Shown one piece after another: positions 26,690-34,531 of a stretch of 64,000 nt of DNA. The DNA lies in assembly GCA_014874185.1 (NCBI GenBank), contig JACWAF010000041.1, positions 47,585 through 111,584 of the forward strand, given 5' to 3'. The DNA comes from Nitrospirota bacterium. GTDB lineage: Bacteria; Nitrospirota; Thermodesulfovibrionia; Thermodesulfovibrionales; JdFR-88. The notes beneath the pieces were generated by a model, which saw only the letters and a list, made by a program, of their open reading frames with translations, searched no databases and had not been told where the DNA came from. Each line of letters opens with the position of its first letter. Position 1 is the stretch's first letter. The position numbers were made by a program, and so were the translations under genes.

Positions 26690-27295
26690 TTATTTCATTG
26701 CCGCTTCGGCCCTGCCCACGAACTCGGCCGAGGGCTTCAGCGTCTTCTGCCCCTCCGTCCATTTCGCCGGGCAGGCCTCCCCGGGATGTCCGGCTTTGTA
26801 GATGTTCGCCTTCAGTTTCCTTAAAAGCTCGTCCGAATTTCTTCCGATATCCAGATGGCTTACCTCGATATTCACCAGGACTCCCTCGGGGTTTATTATG
26901 AAAGCGCCCCTTCCGGCGAGCCCCGTGTCCTCGTCATAGACCCCGAATATCCGCGCTATCTTTCCGGCCGGGTCGGCCCCCATGGGGTACCTCACCTTCT
27001 TAAGCATGGCCTCGTCATTTCTCCAGGCCAAATGGACGAATTTGGTGTCTGTGCTCACGGTTACAAGTTCCGCGTTTGAATTCTTTATGTTCTCGTACTG
27101 ATCTGCCAGATCAGCGAACTCGGTGGCTCAAACGAAGGTAAAATCCGCCGGGTAGAAAAACAATATCGTCCATTTGCCAGTTTTTTCAAACTCCGCCAGG
27201 GACTTCTTCCCGAACCCCCCATTATCGGGTTCGAATGTCTCCAGCTCGAAATCCGGGACCTTCTGACCCACTCTCAATGCGCAGCATTCGCTCAT
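26690..27295 (-). CDS. AhpC-type selenoperoxiredoxin (in-frame UGA at the peroxidatic position)
   Basis: 201 residues counting UGA as Sec, from ATG 27295, which follows GAAGGAGG. The frame reads DFTFV, then UGA (27130-27128), then ATEFADLADQYENIK; in ordinary AhpC/Prx1 proteins this is DFTFVCPTE, so Sec is residue 56, exactly the peroxidatic Cys. The frame stays open to the end, with HPGEACPAKW supplying the resolving Cys (about residue 175). A hairpin suited to a bacterial SECIS begins 13 bases after the UGA. It would reduce peroxides with electrons from an AhpF/thioredoxin system. Read as a Cys-to-stop mutation it would be a pseudogene, but the exact site and intact downstream frame argue for Sec. 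Confidence 0.9.
27098..27130 (-). promoter_or_regulatory. UGA codon plus candidate SECIS hairpin
   Basis: After the UGA (27130-27128) come 13 bases and then CUGAUCU-GGC-AGAUCAG, a perfect 7-bp hairpin inside the coding sequence. Bacterial SECIS elements place a stem-loop at this distance for SelB binding. The apical loop could open to UGGCA; it lacks an obvious GU, so the match is positional and structural only. Confidence 0.55.
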
Positions 27296-27420
27296 ACCGG
27301 TTGCCTCCTTCTTTAATGTCTCTTTCAAGTATCTGTCAGTTGCGGCCCCCCGTCAACAGCTGCCCTTTTTAGAACCTATCTTAAAATTAAGTATCAATAT
27401 GGATGAGAAATAATCATCTG

Positions 27421-27612
27421 TAATCTCCCCTAACCCCTCTTTAGAAAAGAGGGGGACAACCCACCCCTGCACCCCTCCATGGAGGGGACTAAAAGAAGCA
27501 CCCCTCCCGGGGAGGGGACCCCGGCTTAAGCCTGCCCCGTACTTGATACGGGGACCTGCCGGGGCATGCTTTAAAATCCCCCTTTTCTAAAAGGGGGACG
27601 GAGGGGGATTAC
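27421..27612. repeat. Cluster of GC-rich palindromic repeats
   Basis: Several inverted repeats in about 190 bases: CCCCTCTTTAGAAAAGAGGGG, CCCCTCCATGGAGGGG, CCCCTCCCGGGGAGGGG, CCCCGTACTTGATACGGGG and CCCCCTTTTCTAAAAGGGGG. The wording matches palindromes at 21010 and 30220. They separate the divergent peroxiredoxin and ferredoxin genes; no gene is seen in 27296-27717. Confidence 0.75.
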
Positions 27613-27717
27613 AATCATAAAAATTTCGATTTTGAGATAGTTCTAATTAAGCAGGACAGAGGGGGGTTATGATCCCGGTCATATGACTAACGCAGGGGAA
27701 ACCTATTAAAATAGAGT

Positions 27718-28707
27718 GTGCTGCCCGAAAAGAAATGGCTCAGGGACCTGCGGCATCTCACGCAGGCCTTCTTCTTTATCCTCTCGATCTATGGGGGTTA
27801 TGCACTTTACGCCTTCACGGAGCACTTCATAACGGGCTCGCCCTTTGTGGAAAGGGCCCCGCTGGTAGAGGGTTTTCTTCCCATCGGGGCGCTTATGGGC
27901 CTCAAACTCTGGATAACCACGGGCTTTTTCGACAATATCCATCCCGCCGGGCTTGTAATATTTATCGCGGCCATTCTTGTCTCGGCCCTCTTCAAAAAGG
28001 GTTTTTGCGGGTGGATATGCCCGATCGGGGGGCTCTCCGAAGCCTGCCATCAGGCGGGCTCGCGGATATTCAAAAAGAATTTCAGGCCGCCCAAATACAT
28101 CGATTATCCCCTGAGGTCGGTTAAATATATCCTGATGGCCTTTTTCATCCTGGCGGCCTTCCGCATGCCGGCCTGGGCCATAGCGGGGTTTATAGGAAGC
28201 CCATACTGGAAGCTGGCGGACATCAGGATGCTCTGGTTCTTTGAGCATATCGGGATGGTTGGCGCATGGGTCCTGGGCGGACTCGTTATGGCCTCGGTAT
28301 TTGTAAAGAATTTCTGGTGCAGGTATGCCTGCCCATACGGGGCGCTTCTGGGGTTGGTAAGCTTTCTGAGTCCGGCCAAAGTAGTACGGGACGATTCCAT
28401 ATGCGCCTATTGCGGAAAATGCGCCAGGGTCTGCCCCTCGATGCTCCCGGTGGACAAAAAAATAAAGATAAGGTCTCCGGAGTGCACGGGATGCCTTACC
28501 TGCGTTTCGGCGTGTCCCAGAAAAGGGGCGCTTGGGGTCAAAGCGGCTGGAAGGAATTTAAGCCCGGTGCTCTATTGGGCACTGCTCATCGTATTATTCA
28601 TGGGGATCATAACCGGCGCGAAGCTCACCGGTTGCTGGCGCACCTCTGTCACCAATGGCGAATACCGGGAGCTGATACAGATGCCGGGCGGTCTTGAGCA
28701 TCCCTGA
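27718..28707 (+). CDS. NapH-like membrane 4Fe-4S ferredoxin protein
   Basis: 329 residues starting at GTG. It has four or five membrane helices, two NapH/NosR-type cytoplasmic motifs (CGWICPIGG and CRYACPYGA, C-x3-CP), and a di-cluster ferredoxin domain (CAYCGKCARVCPS and CTGCLTCVSACPRKGA), then a last helix. Proteins of this type pass electrons between the quinone pool or periplasmic partners and cytosolic ferredoxin. No reductase partner is adjacent, so the pathway is open. Confidence 0.85.
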   Translation: MLPEKKWLRDLRHLTQAFFFILSIYGGYALYAFTEHFITGSPFVERAPLVEGFLPIGALMGLKLWITTGFFDNIHPAGLVIFIAAILVSALFKKGFCGWICPIGGLSEACHQAGSRIFKKNFRPPKYIDYPLRSVKYILMAFFILAAFRMPAWAIAGFIGSPYWKLADIRMLWFFEHIGMVGAWVLGGLVMASVFVKNFWCRYACPYGALLGLVSFLSPAKVVRDDSICAYCGKCARVCPSMLPVDKKIKIRSPECTGCLTCVSACPRKGALGVKAAGRNLSPVLYWALLIVLFMGIITGAKLTGCWRTSVTNGEYRELIQMPGGLEHP

Positions 28708-28712
28708 CGGCT

Positions 28713-28961
28713 TCAACGGCCTTTGAGCTTTCTTATATCTCTAAGCCATCTCCCGCATTTCGGGCACCTGTCAACGGAAAAGACCTCTATCTTCATGAAG
28801 TTCCCCATCTTCACTTCTATCTCGATGTAGGGGACTTCCATGAATATCTGGCAACAGTAGTCGAGTCCGTTGTCAACGGGCTCGTACTTGTAGAAATCTC
28901 TCCAGAGCGCCTCTGACGATTCCCGGTCGATTCCTATGCGGTCATCAGGCTCGAAATACAT
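28713..28961 (-). CDS. Small protein with C-terminal CxxC knuckle
   Basis: 82 residues. The N-terminal 55 residues are acidic; DRCPKCGRWL near the C-terminus looks like half of a zinc ribbon, and DYCCQIF gives two more cysteines. Its start lies divergent from the dehydrogenase gene. Family unknown. Confidence 0.6.
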   Translation of the reverse strand: MYFEPDDRIGIDRESSEALWRDFYKYEPVDNGLDYCCQIFMEVPYIEIEVKMGNFMKIEVFSVDRCPKCGRWLRDIRKLKGR

Positions 28962-29127
28962 CGGATACTCCCTTGTTTACTGCTGTCCTGCGGTTGTTTT
29001 GATATTCCCCGGCTGCTCTCTTGATTACATTTTATCACTTAAAACCCCCTTGTCTATCCGGATGGCCGCAAAGGGATTTTTTGATTCAGTCCTTTACGGG
29101 GGCCCTTTTTTTGGCTATTTTATTTGT

Positions 29128-30219
29128 ATGTTCGATATCAAGTCCGACCTCCTGGGGCCCCTTAAAATAATCCGCCTGCATTCGGAAAAAGCGCGGCTGA
29201 ACGCCGTAGTGGTGGTGGACAACATCGCGCTGGGCCCGTCAATTGGAGGGGTGCGCGTTTCGCCTTCAGTCAGCGTGGAAGAGGTGCTGAGGCTGGCGCG
29301 CACGATGACCCTGAAGAACTCGATAGCGGGACTGGCACACGGCGGCGGCAAGGCCGGGATCATGGCGGACCCAAAGGCGCCCGGCAAAGAGCACCTCTTC
29401 AGGGTGTTCGCGAAACTGATAAAAGACCTCGTCGAATACATCCCGGGCCCGGACATGGGAAGCGACGAGACCTGCATGGCATGGATACTGGACGAGACCG
29501 GCAGGGCCGTTGGTCTTCCGGAGGAGATAGGCGGGCTTCCACTGGACCAGCTTGGCGCAACGGGCTTTGGCCTCGCGGCCTGCGCCGATGTGGCCTGCCC
29601 TTATGCGGGAGTTTCCCTGAAAAGCGCGCGCATTGCCGTCCACGGATTCGGCAGCGTTGGGAAGGCCGCGGCAAAATTCCTCATTGAAAAGGGAGCGGTG
29701 CTGGTTGCGGCAAGCGACACGCACGGCACCATTCATGACCCAAACGGGATTGATTACCAGGAACTGCTTCAGACAAAAAGCGCGTCTGGAACAGTGGTAA
29801 ATTATGAAAAGGGAAGGCGGCTGAGGCCGGATGACGTATTCACTGTGGACTGCGATATCCTGATCCCGGCGGCAACTCCTGATGTGATAAACATCAATAA
29901 TGCCGGTTTGATAAAGGCAAAGCTGATTCTGCAGGGCGCGAATATCCCAGCAACTCTGGAAGCGGAAGAGATTTTGCACCAGAAGGGGATACTCTCAGTG
30001 CCGGATTTCATCGCGAACGCGGGAGGGGTGATAATGGCGGCCATGGAATATGAGAAGAGGTCTGAAAAAGAGGCGTTCGAAACCATAAAGACCCGGATAT
30101 CAAAAAACACTTCATTGATTCTTGAAAGGGCCAGAAGGGAAAAACGCACGCCCCGCGAGGCCGCCGAGGAGATCGCCAAAGAGCGCGTGATCGAGGCCGA
30201 AACCTACAGGGAGTTTTAA
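29128..30219 (+). CDS. Glu/Leu/Phe/Val dehydrogenase family protein
   Basis: 363 residues from the ATG at 29128 (MFDIKSDLLGPLKI); upstream in-frame sequence looks non-coding. Features: GPSIGGVRVSP, the catalytic lysine segment GLAHGGGKAGI, PGPDMGSDE, Rossmann motif VHGFGSVGKAAA, and PAATPDVINI with ILQGANIP and PDFIANAGGVI. It resembles leucine/phenylalanine/glutamate dehydrogenases and would oxidatively deaminate an amino acid to a 2-oxo acid with NAD(P)+. It is shorter than hexameric GDH (about 415) and nearer Leu/Phe dehydrogenases. The neighbouring 2-oxoacid dehydrogenase operon fits such a role. Confidence 0.87.
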   Translation: MFDIKSDLLGPLKIIRLHSEKARLNAVVVVDNIALGPSIGGVRVSPSVSVEEVLRLARTMTLKNSIAGLAHGGGKAGIMADPKAPGKEHLFRVFAKLIKDLVEYIPGPDMGSDETCMAWILDETGRAVGLPEEIGGLPLDQLGATGFGLAACADVACPYAGVSLKSARIAVHGFGSVGKAAAKFLIEKGAVLVAASDTHGTIHDPNGIDYQELLQTKSASGTVVNYEKGRRLRPDDVFTVDCDILIPAATPDVININNAGLIKAKLILQGANIPATLEAEEILHQKGILSVPDFIANAGGVIMAAMEYEKRSEKEAFETIKTRISKNTSLILERARREKRTPREAAEEIAKERVIEAETYREF

Positions 30220-30282
30220 CCCCTCACCCCGGCCCTCTCCCCGTGGGAGAGGGAGGAGCGAAGCGGAGGGTGAGGGGAGATT
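30220..30282. repeat. GC-rich palindromic repeat
   Basis: CCCTCACCCC and GGGTGAGGGG flank an inner CCCTCTCCCCGTGGGAGAGGG inverted repeat. This type is widespread in anaerobe genomes. It sits between convergent genes and may terminate both. Confidence 0.7.
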
Positions 30283-30283
30283 A

Positions 30284-30955
30284 TCAGGCTTTTACGAAAA
30301 TCTTCGCGTCCAGGACAACAGCACCATCCGGATATGCCGCAAGCGGGTTGATGTCGATCTCCTCGATTAATTCAGTCGCCATAAGCTCCGAGACAACCAA
30401 CAGGGCCTTCGCAATCGCCTCCATGTCCACCGGGGGCCTTCCGCGTATGCCCTTCAATATCTGATGGCCCTTTACCTGCGAAATCAACCAGCGGGCCTGC
30501 TCCATTGTGGCCGGGGCAAGCGCGAAAGCCACATCCCGCAGGGCCTCCACCAGAAACCCTCCAACCCCGAACATGATAACGGGGCCGAACTGCGGATCTG
30601 AAATCCCTCCCACAACCGTTTCAATTCCATCCGGAAGCATTTCTTCAACCAGCACGCCTTCCGCGCCTTCAACGCGCACCAATTCCCGGATTGCGCTTTC
30701 AAGCTCTTCGATATTTCTTATGCCGAGTTTCACGGCGCGGGCTTCGGTCTTCGAGCGGATGAGCCTGGACTGCGCCTTTGCCGCCAGCGGAAAATCAAGC
30801 GGCCGAGATTTTAAAAGCCCGGCGCCCTTTTTTAAAAAAAATCCCTCAGGCACTCTGAGGCCCAGCCCTTTCAGGTAGCTCTTCGCCTCGTGCTCCAGGA
30901 TGGTCTGTTTGCCGATTGAATCCAGAAACTCTTTTACGCCCTTTTTCTCTATCAT
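30284..30955 (-). CDS. ADP-forming acyl-CoA synthetase, beta (ATP-grasp) subunit
   Basis: 223 residues forming an ATP-grasp domain: EHEAKSYLKGLGLRVPEG at the start, VLVEEMLPDGIETVVGGISDPQFGPVIMFGVGG in the middle and EEIDINPLAAYPDGAVVLDA at the end. This is the beta subunit of the acetate-CoA ligase (ADP-forming) family, which makes ATP from acyl-CoA, ADP and Pi. Separate alpha and beta genes are the classical archaeal arrangement. Its start overlaps the stop of the alpha gene by four bases. Confidence 0.9.
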   Translation of the reverse strand: MIEKKGVKEFLDSIGKQTILEHEAKSYLKGLGLRVPEGFFLKKGAGLLKSRPLDFPLAAKAQSRLIRSKTEARAVKLGIRNIEELESAIRELVRVEGAEGVLVEEMLPDGIETVVGGISDPQFGPVIMFGVGGFLVEALRDVAFALAPATMEQARWLISQVKGHQILKGIRGRPPVDMEAIAKALLVVSELMATELIEEIDINPLAAYPDGAVVLDAKIFVKA

Positions 30956-32298
30956 GGCTCAAGAAGCCTTTTAAGCGCGCGCACGGCACGCTCCGGGGTG
31001 GGATAGCACGCGACACCGCCCTTTTCCAGCGCGGCGGCCAACTTATTGCCGGTCTCGTCCATGCCGGTCAGGAATACGAGCGGCTTTCCTTTCCTTCCAA
31101 ACTCGATGAGCGTCTTCGCAAGCCCTTCGGTTGTCCCGACGACCGCGGAAAGGGCTATTACGGCGAACCCCTCATAGCTGTCGTATACCCTTTCCAGTAT
31201 CTTTCCATAATCCTCGTCCTTTGCCTGAGCGGTGAGGTCGAACGGGTTCCCGATAACGTAATAAGACGGGAACTCTTTTTTCAACTCATCCCTCGCATCA
31301 CCCGGAAGGGACGCCATCTCCAGCCCTAGCCTGGCGCACTCGTCCGAGGCCAGCACGCCGGAGCCGCCCCCGTTGGTGAGGATGAAAACTTTTTTGCCTT
31401 TCCGTTTTGCTTCCAGCGAAAAGGCCTTTGCGGAGTCCATCAGGTCTTCAAGGTCCATGCATTCGGTTATATTGAACTCTTTCAATATGGAGCTGAAGAC
31501 CTGGTAGTTGCCCGCGAGCCTCCCGGTGTGCGAGAGGGCCGCGTGCTGGCCGCTGCCGCCCTTCCCGGCCTTCAGAATCAGAAGGGGCTTTTTCTCTGCG
31601 AGAGCCGATGCCCTCGCTATGAAACGCCTCCCGTCCCGCACGGATTCTATATAGGAGATGACAACTCCGCTCTCATCGTCATCGATGAGGTATTCGTATA
31701 AATCCGATTCGTCTATGTCCGCGGCGTTTCCGTAATGGGCCGCCTTCGAGATTCCCATCTTCCACTGTACCAGTGTTTCGAAGATCGCGCTCACCACAGC
31801 CCCGCTCTGCGTGGTCACGGCGATATTGCCCTTGGCGGGCCTCGCCACCCTTGCCTCAGGGAGGAACATGGTGTCCAGTCCGGCCGAGGGGTTATACACC
31901 CCCATGCAGTTTGGGCCAAGGAGTCTTATCCCCGCCTCCCGCCCTATCCTCTTCACCTCTTCCTGGAGTTCGCCCTGGCCGACCTCCGAAAACCCCGCGC
32001 TCTCAAGCACGGCGAATTTCGCCTTCCCGGAAAGCGAGCGCAGGATCTGCGGCACCTCTTCGGCGGGGCGGATTATCACGGCGATGTCAATCTCATCAGG
32101 AAGCTCTTCAACACGGGAATATGATTTGACCCCCATCAGTTCATCCCACTGGGGGTTTACCGGATACAGCCTCCCGCCCTCGCAGCAATGGGACTTGAGC
32201 AGGTTTTTGAGTATTATCCCGCCAAGTTTTCCTTCGGAATGCGAAGCGCCGATCAGGGCAAGGTTTTTTGGATTGAAGAGGGGCTCAAGCACTTTCAA
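30952..32298 (-). CDS. ADP-forming acyl-CoA synthetase, alpha subunit
   Basis: 448 residues: CoA-binding Rossmann domain (LIGASHSEGKLGGIILKNL), then succinyl-CoA-ligase-like domains with LLGPNCMGVYNP and ALSHTGRLAGNYQVF. The His of the SHTG segment is the probable phospho-enzyme histidine. With the beta subunit it converts an acyl-CoA to the free acid with ATP formation. It follows E2 with a 14-base overlap, tying it to 2-oxoacid oxidation. Confidence 0.9.
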   Translation of the reverse strand: MKVLEPLFNPKNLALIGASHSEGKLGGIILKNLLKSHCCEGGRLYPVNPQWDELMGVKSYSRVEELPDEIDIAVIIRPAEEVPQILRSLSGKAKFAVLESAGFSEVGQGELQEEVKRIGREAGIRLLGPNCMGVYNPSAGLDTMFLPEARVARPAKGNIAVTTQSGAVVSAIFETLVQWKMGISKAAHYGNAADIDESDLYEYLIDDDESGVVISYIESVRDGRRFIARASALAEKKPLLILKAGKGGSGQHAALSHTGRLAGNYQVFSSILKEFNITECMDLEDLMDSAKAFSLEAKRKGKKVFILTNGGGSGVLASDECARLGLEMASLPGDARDELKKEFPSYYVIGNPFDLTAQAKDEDYGKILERVYDSYEGFAVIALSAVVGTTEGLAKTLIEFGRKGKPLVFLTGMDETGNKLAAALEKGGVACYPTPERAVRALKRLLEP

Positions 32299-33565
32299 TG
32301 AATATGAGGGCCGGGTCTTCCAGGTAGCGGACCACCTTCATAAGGAACTTCGAGGCGTCCACGCCGTCCGTGACCCGGTGGTCGAAGGTGAGGGAGAGGG
32401 GAAGTATTTTTCTTATCTCGATCGCGCCGCCACGCACCCAGGGCTTCTGCTGTATGCGGCCCGTGCCCAGTATGCCAGTGTCCGGGTAATTGATGATGGG
32501 GGTGGCGAATATGCCCCCGAAATGGCCGTAATTGGTGATGCTGAATGTGCTGCCCCTAAGTTCGTCCAGGCTTATCTTCCTTTCCCTGGCCCTTTCGGCC
32601 AAAACCTGAAGCTCCCCGGCAAGCTCTACTATGGTCTTCCCGTCCACGTCCTTTATCACCGGCACCATAAGGCCCTCCGGCGTGTCAACGGCTATGCCGA
32701 TATTGAAATACCTTTTAAGTATTATCTCGCCCTTCTCGTCATCCAGCGAGGCGTTCAGAAACGGGTGCTCCTTGAGGGCGTGCTGGACGGCCTTGATGAA
32801 AAAAGGCACGAATGTGAGGTGTATGCCACGTTCCCGCAGCGCACCCTTTTCGCGCTCCCGGAGTTCCCATAATTCCGTTACATCGGCCTCCTCCATCCCC
32901 GTCGTGAAAGCGATTGTCCTCTGCGCTCTCATCAGGTTTTCGGCTATTTTTTTTCTAAGCCCCCGCAAGGGGATGCGTTCTTCACGGGCCGGCACGGCCT
33001 CCGGTTTAAGCGCCTCTTCCGTTTTCAGGGCCTCTTCAGGTTTTGGGGCCGGTTTTTTGCGTTCTTCGGCCCTTTTCGATTCCTTCAGCAGGTCTTCCCT
33101 CGTGATGCTCCCGCCGGGGCCGGTGCCCTTTATCCCCCTGAGGTCAATCCCCATCTCTTTTGCCATGGCCCGCACGGCGGGCGCGGCAAGAACGGTCTCC
33201 TCTTCGGCCTCGGGAAGCTCGCCCATTACTGTTACCGACTCCTTTTTGGCCTCCGGCTTCTCCTCGGCCTTCGGCGCTGCCTCTTCAGGCGGTGCCTGGG
33301 GCGGGGCCGTAGGCTGGGCCTCTTCGCCCTCTGTGGCTATGGTCATAAGGACCTCGCCCACCCTGGCCACGTCGCCTTCCTCTTTATTAATGCTCATGAC
33401 CTTTCCTGCCTTTGGCGAAGGGACTTCCACGACGGCCTTCTCGGTCTCCACCTCAAGGGCGTTCTGGTGCTCTTTTATCTCGTCGCCCTCCTTGACCAGC
33501 CATTTCCTTATCTCGGCCTCGGTCAGGCCCTCGCCCAGGTCTGGCAGCTTGAACTCGAATGGCAT
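32285..33565 (-). CDS. 2-oxoacid dehydrogenase E2 (dihydrolipoyl acyltransferase)
   Basis: 426 residues: one lipoyl domain (lipoyl Lys in EVETEKAVVEV), an Ala/Pro/Glu-rich linker (about 80-115), a peripheral-subunit-binding domain (APAVRAMAKEMGIDLRGIKGTGPGG) and the catalytic domain ending with the HxxxDG signature FDHRVTDGVDASKFL. It passes the acyl group from E1 to CoA. The complex could be pyruvate- or branched-chain-specific; sequence does not decide. No E3 gene is in the window. Confidence 0.92.
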   Translation of the reverse strand: MPFEFKLPDLGEGLTEAEIRKWLVKEGDEIKEHQNALEVETEKAVVEVPSPKAGKVMSINKEEGDVARVGEVLMTIATEGEEAQPTAPPQAPPEEAAPKAEEKPEAKKESVTVMGELPEAEEETVLAAPAVRAMAKEMGIDLRGIKGTGPGGSITREDLLKESKRAEERKKPAPKPEEALKTEEALKPEAVPAREERIPLRGLRKKIAENLMRAQRTIAFTTGMEEADVTELWELREREKGALRERGIHLTFVPFFIKAVQHALKEHPFLNASLDDEKGEIILKRYFNIGIAVDTPEGLMVPVIKDVDGKTIVELAGELQVLAERARERKISLDELRGSTFSITNYGHFGGIFATPIINYPDTGILGTGRIQQKPWVRGGAIEIRKILPLSLTFDHRVTDGVDASKFLMKVVRYLEDPALIFIESA

Positions 33566-33568
33566 AAG

Positions 33569-34531
33569 CTAGTACCTCAGTATCTCTTCTATTTTTTTTG
33601 CCATTCTTGTCTCTTCGGGCAGGTAATAATCCTCCAGCTTCGGAAACGGCATCACCACGTCGTATCCGGTGACCCGCATAACGGGGGCGCGAAGGTAAAG
33701 AATGGCCTCCTCCGCTATGGTGGCCGCGATCTCCGCCCCCAGGCCGCACGTCCTTGCGGCCTCATGCACGATAATGACCCTGCCCGTCTTCTTTACCGAG
33801 GCGAATATGGTCTCTTCATCGAACGGGGAGAGGGTCATAAGGTCTATAATTTCGGCATCGTACTGCTCCGCCGCTTTTACCGTCCTCTGGAGCATGCTGC
33901 CCCAGGAGATGATCGTTACGTCCTTGCCCTCCTTCACTATCCTCGCTTTCGCTAGCGGCAGGGCGTATTCACCTTCGGGGACTTCCTCCCTTATCATCCT
34001 GTAAAGTCTTGTGGGCTCAAGGAAGACAACCGGGTCCTCTTCCCTCAGGGCGGAGGTCAAGAGCCCTTTTGCGGTTGCCGGGCCGGAGGGCACCACCACC
34101 TTCACGCCCGGCATATGGCAGAAGAGGGCCTCCGTGCTCTCGGAATGAAGCTCTATGGCCTTAATCCCGCCGCCGTAAGGCGTCCTCACCACTATCGGGC
34201 AGCGGTAGCGCCCCCTGGAGCGCGTGCGCATCCTTGCCGCGTGAGAAAATATCTGGTCTATTGCCGAATATATAAATCCCATGAACTGGATCTCCGCTAC
34301 AGGCTTCAGACCGTAAAGGGCCATGCCTATCGCCGTGCCCACGATCCCGGCCTCGGCAAGCGGCGTGTCCATGACGCGCTCCGGGCCGAATTTTTCATAG
34401 AGGCCGTTTGTTACCCGGAAGACCCCGCCGTTTTTGCCAACGTCCTCGCCAAGGACCACCACGTTAGGGTCCCGCTCCATCTCCTCCGCGAGGGTCTGGT
34501 TCAGGCTCTGCACCATGTTAACCTGGGCCAT
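33569..34531 (-). CDS. 2-oxoacid dehydrogenase E1 component, beta subunit
   Basis: 320 residues with E1-beta landmarks: VVVLGEDVGKNGGVFRVTNGL, DTPLAEAGIVGTAIGMALYG, VVRTPYGGGIKAIELHSES (metal and TPP region), and DLMTLSPFDEETIFASVKKTGR at the transketolase C-terminal domain. It overlaps the alpha subunit gene by 14 bases. Confidence 0.94.
   Translation of the reverse strand: MAQVNMVQSLNQTLAEEMERDPNVVVLGEDVGKNGGVFRVTNGLYEKFGPERVMDTPLAEAGIVGTAIGMALYGLKPVAEIQFMGFIYSAIDQIFSHAARMRTRSRGRYRCPIVVRTPYGGGIKAIELHSESTEALFCHMPGVKVVVPSGPATAKGLLTSALREEDPVVFLEPTRLYRMIREEVPEGEYALPLAKARIVKEGKDVTIISWGSMLQRTVKAAEQYDAEIIDLMTLSPFDEETIFASVKKTGRVIIVHEAARTCGLGAEIAATIAEEAILYLRAPVMRVTGYDVVMPFPKLEDYYLPEETRMAKKIEEILRY

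Noticed and set aside
27128..27130. Peroxiredoxin treated as two genes or a pseudogene broken by a stop
   Set aside because: The UGA is precisely at the catalytic Cys codon, both sides are in the same intact frame, and no other lesion exists.
27421..27612. Repeat cluster as a CRISPR array
   Set aside because: Units are palindromes of varied length without constant direct repeats, equal spacers or cas genes.
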